Source: Desulfobulbaceae bacterium (GTDB lineage: Bacteria > Desulfobacterota > Desulfobulbia > Desulfobulbales > DAOVSZ01). Taken from it: a stretch of DNA of 13,440 bases. The notes beneath the pieces were generated by a model. It made no database searches, was not told the DNA's origin, and was given only the letters and a program-made list of their open reading frames with translations. Both the position numbers and the translations under genes were made by a program. Shown piece by piece: positions 1 through 7,093 of the stretch. The DNA lies in NCBI GenBank assembly GCA_030627725.1, contig DAOVSZ010000038.1, positions 1 to 13,440 on the forward strand, read 5' to 3'. Within the stretch, counting starts at the first letter, position 1. Each line of letters opens with the position of its first letter.

Positions 1-1172
1 CCCAATTTGTAGTTCAACTCCGCCTGCTTGGCTTCAGCCGTGGTGCCGAAATTTTTTGGTTTCTGGGTCGAGTTCGCTGAAAAGAAAGCAGCGTTATCGC
101 TGCCCTTGCGCATGGTGAGGCCAATGAAGCCCTCCTCTGCCAGTTCGAACTCACGCCGGTCCGATATCTGCACCTCGGTGGGGATCTTGGTCTGCAGTTC
201 ACCCATGGCCTGATACTGATAAATCGGCAGATCTTCCACAGCGCCGCCGCCCATGGGGCCGATAATATTTGCCGCCATTCGGTATTTTGCAAAGCTGTCG
301 GTAATTTTAGATGCAAAGGCAAAAGCGGCATTGCCCCACAGAAACGACTTGTCGCCTCCCGACACGTCCTCGTTGTAACTAAAGCTCTTAACCGGCTTGG
401 TCTCATCGCCATAGGGCAGCCGCAACAGGAAGTGAGGTACGGTAAGCCCAATATTTCTCGAATCTTCGGTCTCCCTGAAAGCCTGCCACTTCGTGTATTG
501 CGGGCTCTCAAACAATGATTTTAAGTCCTTGAGGTTGGGAAGGCCGGTAAAATCTTCCAGCCCGAAGAAACCGGAGCCGGCCGCGGCGACAAAAGGGGCG
601 TGGGCCATGGTCGACACACTGGCCAGATTCTGGAGCAGCTGGACGTCCGGGGACGAGGGACCGAATTCGTAGTTGCCCACTATCAAGCCGTAGGGCTGAC
701 CGCCGAACTGGCCATACTCCTCCGTGTAAGCGAGCTTATAGAGCCCCGACTTGGGGATTTCAGGGGCGTCCTCAAAATCATCCATAAGGTTCTGTTTACT
801 AACGTTGAGTATTTCAATCTTACAATTCTCGCGAAAATCGGTATGGTCAACCAGATATTTCAAGGAGCGCCAGGCTGACTCCATTTTCTGGAAATCTTCA
901 TTGTGAAGGACTTCGTTCATGACCAGACTCATCTTCTGGTCAAGTTCGGCGATCATTTCATCAACCAGATTGGCGCTGATCGTGGCCCCTTCACGGCCGG
1001 CCTTGACCAGTTGGTCGATAAAGGCGTGCACTCCCTGCTTTGTGACGCCGTATCCCTCATCGTTCGGCTTCATTCTGGTTGCCTGTACAATTTCGTCAAG
1101 CAACGACGACTCCTGCTCTTCTGTTGCTACCGCCTTTGGTGCCGCTTCCGCGGCTTTTTGTTCTTCCGCCAT
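1..1172 (-). CDS. tssC: TssC (VipB/ImpD), T6SS contractile sheath large subunit, 3'-truncated by window edge
   Basis: TssC pairs with TssB to build the contractile sheath around the Hcp tube in the cytoplasm. The frame runs open from the ATG at 1172 to the window edge: 390 codons of a protein usually near 490-500. Family signatures visible in order are SLLDEIVQATR near the N-terminus, FQKMESAWRSLKYLVDHTDF, EILNVSKQNLMDDFEDAPEI, YGQFGGQPYGLIVGNYEFGP, PHFLLRLPYG, LWGNAAFAFASKITDSFAKY, NIIGPMGGGAVEDLP, TKIPTEVQISDRREFELAEE and GLTMRKGSDNAAFFSANSTQ. In characterised systems the N-terminal helix, where LLDEIVQATR falls, is what ClpV recognises for sheath recycling. A GGAG Shine-Dalgarno lies about 9 nt before the ATG. 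Upstream, a MITE-like element (1205-1409) separates it from tssB; without it the tssB stop and tssC start would be about 23 nt apart. No frame damage is seen. Confidence 0.97.
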   Translation of the reverse strand, partial: MAEEQKAAEAAPKAVATEEQESSLLDEIVQATRMKPNDEGYGVTKQGVHAFIDQLVKAGREGATISANLVDEMIAELDQKMSLVMNEVLHNEDFQKMESAWRSLKYLVDHTDFRENCKIEILNVSKQNLMDDFEDAPEIPKSGLYKLAYTEEYGQFGGQPYGLIVGNYEFGPSSPDVQLLQNLASVSTMAHAPFVAAAGSGFFGLEDFTGLPNLKDLKSLFESPQYTKWQAFRETEDSRNIGLTVPHFLLRLPYGDETKPVKSFSYNEDVSGGDKSFLWGNAAFAFASKITDSFAKYRMAANIIGPMGGGAVEDLPIYQYQAMGELQTKIPTEVQISDRREFELAEEGFIGLTMRKGSDNAAFFSANSTQKPKNFGTTAEAKQAELNYKL

Positions 1173-1204
1173 GTCAAAAATCTCCATAAAATATGTTATT
1201 TCTC

Positions 1205-1409
1205 ATAACCGTTCACCAGGGGTACGAACTTACGGGAACCACCGGTGTGTAACCGTTTACCAGTGCCTCATATGCGCGCCCGAAGGAAGTGCCCTTGAGG
1301 TACGTGATCAGGGCAAGTGACTATAGCCGTCCTATGTCTCTTGCCATGAGCACCCCAAGGGTATTTACTCCGCTGCACGCGTGCAGATGGGGTGCTGGTG
1401 AACGCTTAC
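1205..1409. repeat. MITE-like palindromic element, copy A (tssB/tssC junction)
   Basis: Non-coding element of about 205 bp. The left end reads ATAACCGTTCACCAGGGG and the right end CTGGTGAACGCTTAC, its inverted repeat. Flanking direct repeats are TATTTCTC(A) at 1197-1204/5 and 1410-1417/8, a target duplication of 8 or 9 bp. A second direct copy of the end motif (GTAACCGTTTACCAG) starts at 1249, and from there to 1409 the sequence folds back on itself. The stem next to the apex pairs 1312-1321 with 1335-1344. This copy is about 54 bp longer than the other two; the extra segments lie in both arms and are partly complementary. The element ends inside the tssB stop codon: TA comes from the target and G from the element. 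Confidence 0.85.
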
Positions 1410-1897
1410 TATTTCTCAATTCCAAGTTCTTTCAGCAGGCGCTCCTTGGAGCCCTCGTCCTTGACTATCGAGGACAGTTTTTTCTTGAAATCAGGGATGT
1501 TACCCAAGGGCCCCTTGACTGCTTTCAGGGCTTCACGCAGCTCCAGAATCTTGTTGAGTTCCGGCACCTTTTTTATAATTGTGTCCGGCTCGAAATCAGC
1601 CATTGACTTAAAATCCAGGTTGACGTTCATTTTGTCATCCGGGTCGCCATCGCTGAGTTTGTTGTCTACATAAACATTCAGATTGACTTTCTGGGCTTTC
1701 ATCACATCGTTGAAGTTGTCCTTATCGACGTTGATCGCCTTCCGGTCCTCGATGGGGGTATCGTTTTCCCTGAGGGTGAAATCACTCATAACCAGAAGCT
1801 TCAGGGGAAGTTCGACCTCTTCCTGGGCATCGCCGGTAGCCGGCTTATAGACAACATTTACCCTCTCGTTTGGAGCAACAGAACCTTCTTTTGCCAT
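1409..1897 (-). CDS. tssB: TssB (VipA/ImpB), T6SS contractile sheath small subunit
   Basis: TssB interlocks with TssC to form the contractile sheath protomer in the cytoplasm. At 162 aa it is normal for the family. It begins MAKEGSVAPNERVNVVYKPA and contains the typical ELPLKLLVMSDFTLREN, the R-K-A-I-N-V-D-K-DNFNDVM segment, and a charged C-terminal helix ending LLKELGIEK. The start is clear: ATG at 1897 has an AAGGAG Shine-Dalgarno at 1906-1911 with an 8-nt spacer. The TAG stop is a hybrid, TA from the original gene and G from mobile element copy A. Collapsing the target duplication restores TAA at the same codon, so the protein was unchanged by the insertion. The 124-bp leader between tssA and tssB holds a REP-like palindrome. 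Confidence 0.97.
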   Translation of the reverse strand: MAKEGSVAPNERVNVVYKPATGDAQEEVELPLKLLVMSDFTLRENDTPIEDRKAINVDKDNFNDVMKAQKVNLNVYVDNKLSDGDPDDKMNVNLDFKSMADFEPDTIIKKVPELNKILELREALKAVKGPLGNIPDFKKKLSSIVKDEGSKERLLKELGIEK

Positions 1898-1969
1898 GGT
1901 ATTTTCTCCTTAATATTTAATTTCGTGACAACATCATCATTATTTATAAATATTCAATCCTGGTGAACA

Positions 1970-1993
1970 GTTCGCGAGCAAGCTCGCTCCTAC
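1970..1993 (-). repeat. REP-like palindrome between tssA and tssB
   Basis: On the minus strand the unit starts with GTAG, then GAGCGAGCTTGCTCGCG, a compact palindrome (GCGAGC at 1974-1979 against GCTCGC at 1982-1987). A 5' GTAG/GTGG tetranucleotide before an imperfect palindrome is the signature of REP elements mobilised by TnpA-REP (RAYT) proteins. The sequence closely resembles the abundant Pseudomonas-type REP (from memory, not searched). It lies 73 nt before the tssB start, in the non-coding 1898-2021 gap. Just beside it, at 1960-1968, is CTGGTGAAC, a match to the end motif of the MITE-like elements. No second REP is seen in the window. Confidence 0.65.
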
Positions 1994-2021
1994 GGATTGG
2001 GTGATCATCCGGTTAGTCGCT

Positions 2022-3614
2022 TTACACCATGTCGAGGGCCTTGACCGGAGCCACGATTGACAACCGTTTGATCAACATCTGCAGCGTGTCTTTATTGTCG
2101 TCTCCTTTTTGCAGTTTCAGGGCCTGGATTGCCGCCATCAGCGCCTCGGCGGCAAAGGCCGGGTCCCATGTTTCAACCTTATAGTTGTCGAGAGTATTGA
2201 TAATTTTTTCCATATATGACGCGGCCAGCGGCGCCTTCTTGGACCTTGTAAGGATCCTGCAGAGGCCTATCTCCCACAAAAAACGTTCCCGCACAGTTTG
2301 TGCCTGGGCGATACGATCATGGACATTGGCAATGGCCTCCGCCAGCCTGTTCTCTTTGATCATTTTCCGGCACTCGGCAAGCTGAGCGGAAATTAGCTGG
2401 TCTGCCGCACCGGCAAAGGCTGAATTGGTATCACCGCCCTCCTTGCCGGCAATTTCCTTAAGCCACTCCCGTGTATCATCATCCGCAAAGGGTGTCCCGT
2501 CCGAGAAAGCCAATTTCTCAAGGCCCGGCAACCTCATGGTGTAAAGATATGTTTCATTGGCAATCAGTTCGCTGGTAACCGGATGACCTAGATTTTTCAA
2601 CGACTCCGACACATAACGGCTCAGGTCGAGCCAGAAAAGGTACTGCCGCACCTTGGCCTCTGATTCCCCGAGAAGTTCACGCCAGCGGCCGGACTGGCAC
2701 ATTGCGGCAAGGGCCGTTACTGCCTGGGCATCTGGGGGCGGCAGCAGGGTCACGCCATCGGTGTCTGGAGGCAGGGAGTCAACAGGCAACCAGGCAACCA
2801 GGCGGTTGAGCCGGAACGCCACCGTGCTGAAAGGGTCATGCTGCAACAGTAGGGTCGCCGCCTTTTTGAGGTAATCCAGGCCACTGCTCAAGAGTTTGCC
2901 GGGATCATCTTCCGGGATTTCCGTTGGCGGGGCAGGCGGGGCGCTCCGGGCAGGCGCCGGTTTGCCGGCAGATGCAGGCATCCGGTCTGGAGTTTCTTCC
3001 CCGGACAACGCCGCTGGTTCGGGTCCCGGTTCTTCCTCGGGAGCCACGACAAATGATGATATTTTATCGATCAACGGCCTTAACAAAGGCGCGTTTTCCA
3101 TGTTTTCATCGAGCAGCGCATCAAAAGCACGGAGATCGGCCAGAAACGCATCGGAAGCTTCCTGGTCCCAGGCCTCGGGTTCCATTTCGGCCAGGGCGGC
3201 CTCTGTTTTTTCCTGCCACCACTCAACAGCGTTTTTCCGAGCCCGCATCCTTTTTTTAGGCGGGTACATAGTGTCCCAGAAGTTGTCAATGAGATCTTTC
3301 AGAATTGTGACGCCCTTGGCAAAGCCCGGCATCTTTTCGGTCTTGAGAAGCGCTATACTCAAGTAGCAGGCGCTAAGAAAATTTTTTGACTGGCCGCCCA
3401 GAATTTCCACGGAAAGCTTAATGACATTTCCCCAGTCAATTCCGCCGGCAGCGGTAGGAGACCCCATTTTCTTTATCTCTTCGGAAAGGGCCTCGAACGA
3501 TGGTTCATAGCTGACATCAATACCGCAAGGCTGCTCTTCTGAAATTGGTGTCTTTCCTAAATTTTCGATTTCCAATTTTTCCGCCCGTTTCAGTTGATAT
3601 TCGTAACCGTTCAC
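2022..3614 (-). CDS. tssA: TssA (VasJ/ImpA type), T6SS sheath assembly/cap protein
   Basis: TssA proteins prime and coordinate tail tube/sheath polymerisation at the baseplate or distal end. The N-terminal ImpA_N-type domain covers about residues 23-135 (KTPISEEQPCGIDVSYEPSF, then FWDTMYPPKKRMRARKNAVEWW). A Pro/Ala-rich linker spans about 190-240. An alpha-helical C-terminal region runs from about 240 to 530, including LFWLDLSRYVSESLKNLG and RFLWEIGLCRILTRSKKAPL, as in VasJ-like TssA. The GTG at 3614 (530 aa) is the outermost start, but it lies inside mobile element copy B and has no Shine-Dalgarno. The ancestral start is probably the TTG at 3575 (517 aa), which follows GGGCGGAAAAA and lies 14 nt after the pre-insertion tssM stop. 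The product is secure; the start is not. Confidence 0.92.
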   Translation of the reverse strand: MNGYEYQLKRAEKLEIENLGKTPISEEQPCGIDVSYEPSFEALSEEIKKMGSPTAAGGIDWGNVIKLSVEILGGQSKNFLSACYLSIALLKTEKMPGFAKGVTILKDLIDNFWDTMYPPKKRMRARKNAVEWWQEKTEAALAEMEPEAWDQEASDAFLADLRAFDALLDENMENAPLLRPLIDKISSFVVAPEEEPGPEPAALSGEETPDRMPASAGKPAPARSAPPAPPTEIPEDDPGKLLSSGLDYLKKAATLLLQHDPFSTVAFRLNRLVAWLPVDSLPPDTDGVTLLPPPDAQAVTALAAMCQSGRWRELLGESEAKVRQYLFWLDLSRYVSESLKNLGHPVTSELIANETYLYTMRLPGLEKLAFSDGTPFADDDTREWLKEIAGKEGGDTNSAFAGAADQLISAQLAECRKMIKENRLAEAIANVHDRIAQAQTVRERFLWEIGLCRILTRSKKAPLAASYMEKIINTLDNYKVETWDPAFAAEALMAAIQALKLQKGDDNKDTLQMLIKRLSIVAPVKALDMV

Positions 3615-3753
3615 CAGGGGTATAAACTTACGGGAACCTCGGGAGTGTAAGCGTTTACCAGTGCCCCACCTGCACGCGCTCAGGGCGAGCGACTATAGCC
3701 CCTCTATGTCGCTTGCCCTGAACGCGTGCAATGGGGTGCTGGTGAACGCTTAC
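3603..3753. repeat. MITE-like palindromic element, copy B (tssM/tssA junction)
   Basis: Non-coding element of 151 bp with inverted ends GTAACCGTTCACCAG (left) and CTGGTGAACGCTTAC (right). It is flanked by perfect 9-bp direct repeats TTGATATTC at 3594-3602 and 3754-3762. An internal copy of the end motif, GTAAGCGTTTACCAG, starts at 3647. From there to 3753 the sequence is an almost complete palindrome: arm 3647-3698 against arm 3704-3753, with a 5-nt loop and only a few mismatches or bulges. The element supplies the TAA stop of tssM-C at 3750-3752 and an in-frame GTG upstream of the tssA body. Same orientation as copies A and C. Confidence 0.9.
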
Positions 3754-6700
3754 TTGATATTCAATTGTGACCTGATATCATCCTGTATGGATGAGAGCAT
3801 GCGGATCTGGGGGGCCAAAAGCCGCACTTCCTCGGGTAATTCTCTAATGGCATTCAGGGCCTCCTCTTTGCTCGGGTAAATCCCGTATAAGAGGACATAC
3901 ATGTTGCCTTCCCGGGAACTGCCTTGAAAGTATGATGCGCTGTCTAAAAGATTGTGCTGCTCGTAAAAACTCCGAGCCCCTTTCATGTTCCGCAGCTTTT
4001 TAAGCTGAAGGGTGAAATGATCGTGAGACTGGGCCAGAATCCATTTTTCGGCCCGGATGGTATCTTCCGGGAATTCAAGTGGGGATGAAAGATTAATCGG
4101 TTCGTTAATCATGGAAGTTACCTTTCCGCCGGCATCTCTTTCAATAAACCGGAGGACCGGCTTCTCATCGGTCAGCTTATACCCCAGGGAGAAATGCTCA
4201 ACGCCTTTTTCAGCCAGGTAGTCGGCAGCTTCCGGAAATTGATCAACAGTGAAAATTTTTCTGCCATTGGAAAAATCTTTGAGAAAATTCGGAAACCCGA
4301 GCCTGCCTTTATACATCCTGCGCAGGGTAACTCCGGGGAACTGGATGTCGAGTATCACATGGCTGCAGGTTTCCGGAGACCAGCGAATTTTTTGTGTATT
4401 TCTGAAATTGGCGTTTTCCAGCACAAATCTTTCCTCGGCGCAGTTAAGGCTGAAGACCACGGCATACGGGGCGATATCCGCGCCATCATTCACCTCTATG
4501 GGCAGGGTTTCAAGGACCACGTCAAAACTCGACGGAAACAGCTCACCCTCCATTGCCGCAACATTTTTTTGTTGAATGATCCATTGCGGGGTGACGGTCT
4601 GCAGTTCATTGAGCAGAGCAATAACCGGCTCGGCCCCATTGATTTTATACGCCAGACTGATCTCCGACACACCGAGGCCCAAAAGGATCCCTTCCTTGTC
4701 AGAGAACTCTTTTGCCGAAAAAGTCCGGCTGCCGTCGGAAAACTCTCTAAGGAACTTCGGGAGCCCGAATTTGCCGCTGTATACCTTTTTGAGCGTTATT
4801 CCGGGCAGTTCTATACTAAGACTGACATCACCGCATTTGTCAGGCACCCATTGAAATTTCTTTTGAAATTTATAATTTACATTTTCGACAATCGTATCGC
4901 CATCAGCGCATTGCAGGGTGAATGTGCTGGAATAAGGGACAATTGTCGAGGTTTGCCCCACCTCCATCGGCATCGGCTCAAATAAGAGGGTGTATTCGGA
5001 TTCATGGTCAAAAATCTGCTTCCGGCCCTTGTGAAGATAGTTGAAAAATACCTTGCTGAACGAGATGGACAGGCCATCATACCTTCGGGACCGGTAGCCG
5101 TTTATGTCCCTGGTGACAAACGGTTTGGCCACGGTGTTGACAAATGACCACACCAGCCCGTCATTTTTGTTAAAGAGAAATTGGCCGGCCTTCTCGGAGT
5201 CAACGCCGACAAGGGCCCCGGCAACCTGTTCCTCCCATTTATCCTGCAGGACAAACGCTGCTTGATCCACGGTAAAGGCCTTTATGTAATCAAGGGGCCC
5301 GGACAGTACACTTGCGATTATGGGTGCATTGTGTGGCGATTGTTGACGAAGCAACGTCCCGATACCGGCAAGTGAATCCTGGACCGCCTGGAATGAGCCC
5401 TGGTCGGCGGCAGGAGGCTGGTTGTTGAAATAGTCGGACAGGAACTTAAAGCACGTTTCCTTGCTTTCGGCCAATGGTGTCAGGTTGTTAAGGTTCTTAG
5501 TGTAGTTCTTCCATGCAGCGGCGATATCCTCTATGAGATTCGATTCCATGACCACTGATTTGTCAACCTTGCCCGCAGTCTTTTTTATCAAATTTTCCTT
5601 GGCAATCTTGAGTTTGCCGACCAGGGAGCCCTTCTCTTTTTCTTCCTTGGCCGTGGCATAATTTCTGGCTTTGGAAATAGTGATAAAACCATTTGCCCAG
5701 CCAGGCCTTTCCAGGCCATCATTCAGGGACGAAAATTCTCTGGCCATGGTCCGAAGCAGCTGGAAATAGGGATTAGTGTTACCAGCCATCATAAATGCGG
5801 TATCCGCTCTGACCTGTTCCCCCTTCAATGCCGCCGCGGCAGTGTGAAAACCATCGGCAAACCTATACCAGCTGCTATAAAACTGCTTATTATACCAGAT
5901 GCTGAACGCGGCTCTCTTTTTTTCAAAAGAGTTGTCTTCAGGCAAAACATCTTCGATAAGGGGCATGAAGTCGTAAATAATTTGCCTTCCCCTGCGGGTG
6001 AAGGCAGCCGGGACCTTAACTTTATTCAGCTCCGGGAGGCCCGGCAGGGAGGTCCAGAAATCGACAAGAACAACGTCTTCTGTTTCCGGCCCCAAGCCGC
6101 CTGCCAGCCACCGCAGGTCCTTTGCCCTCTTATTGATAAGGCTCTCCAGGATAGACTGGGCTTGGGCCAGGAGTTTTACGTTGCCGCCGCTTTCATAGTT
6201 CCATTCCAGATAATCATAATAGACATCAAGGTATTTGTTGAACAGTTCCCCGGAAATCCCCAATTCCTTATCAGCATGAATGTCGGCCGCAATTCCCAGA
6301 AATCGTTCGGGATTAGAAGGGCGCCTGCCTGACGCTGCCTCCTTTAGGTCGTCAATCCGGGCGATGCAAAAATTGATGTAATCGACAAACACGGGTTCCG
6401 GAGTACGCCGGTCAATTTTTTTAAACGAATTGAGCAGGATTGAATCAAGGGGGGCAACAACTCCCTTACGAGCCATATTGAGATACCTGGACTTAATATT
6501 TTTTTCAACAATAAGGCTGTGGTTGAGGCCAAACCTAGGCATCCAGGATTTGTTTCCCGCCTCTATCCGCCTGACAACCTGACGCATGGTGTCAAGGGTT
6601 TCAATGTCCACGGCAAGGCTGTTAATCAATTCTGGGTGGCCAGCAGGGTACTGATCGATATAAATCTTAATAAGCCGGTGGTTCTGGAAATAAGAAAATG

Positions 6701-6911
6701 CAAACAGGCCACAGATGGCAGAGGCAACCAGGCACCAGGATATTGCTGCCAGCCTCCCTGTCATCCGCCGCCAGATGACATACTCTGGAAGAGGGGAGAC
6801 CAGAGAACGGTCGGTCGGAAGGTTTTTTTGAAAAAAATCCTCAATAAAACTGCCGACCTGCTGGTCTTCACCGTGAATAGGTATGTTGTCACAATCAAAA
6901 TTGTCGCGCAT
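3750..6911 (-). CDS. tssM: TssM (IcmF/VasK) C-terminal half: transmembrane segment, periplasmic domain, duplicated beta domain and SPOR-like tail
   Basis: This is the periplasmic part of the inner-membrane TssM pillar that contacts TssJ. It has 1053 residues. A segment resembling the SYFL..LF..VIFPE region of TssM is at about 19-40 (VGSFIEDFFQKNLPTDRSLV), followed by one membrane helix at about 53-75. A large helical periplasmic region covers about 80-600. Two tandem beta-rich copies of the TssM C-terminal domain lie at about 640-765 and 796-922. They share the patterns PMPMEV/TLPIEV, FQWVPDKC/IRWSPETC, PGITLKKVYSGKFGLPKFL/PGVTLRRMYKGRLGFPNFL, and two matching Cys each (668/693 and 824/849). 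A SPOR-like domain ends the protein at about 964-1046 (FTLQL...YVLLYGIYPSKEEALNAI). The GTPase half is a separate upstream gene. The ATG lies in the target duplication of copy C; the stop is supplied by copy B. Confidence 0.92.
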   Translation of the reverse strand: MRDNFDCDNIPIHGEDQQVGSFIEDFFQKNLPTDRSLVSPLPEYVIWRRMTGRLAAISWCLVASAICGLFAFSYFQNHRLIKIYIDQYPAGHPELINSLAVDIETLDTMRQVVRRIEAGNKSWMPRFGLNHSLIVEKNIKSRYLNMARKGVVAPLDSILLNSFKKIDRRTPEPVFVDYINFCIARIDDLKEAASGRRPSNPERFLGIAADIHADKELGISGELFNKYLDVYYDYLEWNYESGGNVKLLAQAQSILESLINKRAKDLRWLAGGLGPETEDVVLVDFWTSLPGLPELNKVKVPAAFTRRGRQIIYDFMPLIEDVLPEDNSFEKKRAAFSIWYNKQFYSSWYRFADGFHTAAAALKGEQVRADTAFMMAGNTNPYFQLLRTMAREFSSLNDGLERPGWANGFITISKARNYATAKEEKEKGSLVGKLKIAKENLIKKTAGKVDKSVVMESNLIEDIAAAWKNYTKNLNNLTPLAESKETCFKFLSDYFNNQPPAADQGSFQAVQDSLAGIGTLLRQQSPHNAPIIASVLSGPLDYIKAFTVDQAAFVLQDKWEEQVAGALVGVDSEKAGQFLFNKNDGLVWSFVNTVAKPFVTRDINGYRSRRYDGLSISFSKVFFNYLHKGRKQIFDHESEYTLLFEPMPMEVGQTSTIVPYSSTFTLQCADGDTIVENVNYKFQKKFQWVPDKCGDVSLSIELPGITLKKVYSGKFGLPKFLREFSDGSRTFSAKEFSDKEGILLGLGVSEISLAYKINGAEPVIALLNELQTVTPQWIIQQKNVAAMEGELFPSSFDVVLETLPIEVNDGADIAPYAVVFSLNCAEERFVLENANFRNTQKIRWSPETCSHVILDIQFPGVTLRRMYKGRLGFPNFLKDFSNGRKIFTVDQFPEAADYLAEKGVEHFSLGYKLTDEKPVLRFIERDAGGKVTSMINEPINLSSPLEFPEDTIRAEKWILAQSHDHFTLQLKKLRNMKGARSFYEQHNLLDSASYFQGSSREGNMYVLLYGIYPSKEEALNAIRELPEEVRLLAPQIRMLSSIQDDIRSQLNIK

Positions 6912-6914
6912 AAC

Positions 6915-7067
6915 GTAACCGTTCAGAGGGGCCCCATATTTTGCAGACTCCTTAAAAATGTACTCGTTCTCAGGCGCTCCATATGGGCGCTAGCAGTTCG
7001 GTTCACTATATAAGTAATATGTGAGCCGGGCTGATCGCGTTCAGATGGAGGGCCTGTGAACGATTAC
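6915..7067. repeat. MITE-like palindromic element, copy C (between the two tssM halves)
   Basis: Divergent 153-bp member of the same family. The left end is GTAACCGTTCA and the right end TGAACGATTAC, flanked by perfect 8-bp direct repeats CGCATAAC at 6907-6914 and 7068-7075. An internal end-motif copy (GTACTCGTTCTCAGG) begins at 6960, giving the same offset of about 45 bp as in copies A and B. From there to 7067 the sequence folds into one long hairpin, for example CGGTTCAC against GTGAGCCG. Sequence identity to A and B is low outside the ends, but the layout is the same, so this looks like a separate subfamily or an older insertion. Confidence 0.82.
6923..6953 (-). promoter_or_regulatory. 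Element-borne Shine-Dalgarno plus 4-codon minicistron before tssM-C
   Basis: On the minus strand, AAGGAG (6948-6953) is followed after 10 nt by ATG GGG CCC CTC TGA (6937-6923). The stop is 11 nt before the ATG of tssM-C at 6911. The native ribosome-binding region of tssM-C was separated from its start by the insertion, so translation may now depend on reinitiation after this short frame. The sequence elements are visible; the mechanism is inferred. Confidence 0.35.
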
Positions 7068-7093
7068 CGCATAACAAATTACACCCCGCCTTT

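Noticed and set aside
14..511. 165-codon minus-strand frame
   Set aside because: An alternate frame inside tssC. The tssC frame through the same bases carries conserved sheath motifs.
1249..1409. MITE hairpins as intrinsic terminators within the operon
   Set aside because: Stems are long but no U-tract follows on the minus strand, and termination here would silence essential downstream T6SS genes. Partial attenuation remains possible.
4194..4985. 263-codon plus-strand open frame
   Set aside because: It lies wholly antisense to tssM-C, whose frame is long and recognisable. It matches no family and has no credible ribosome-binding site.
1205..7067. The three intergenic repeats as a CRISPR array
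   Set aside because: They are kilobases apart, each has its own target duplication, and there are no regularly spaced short repeats or spacers.
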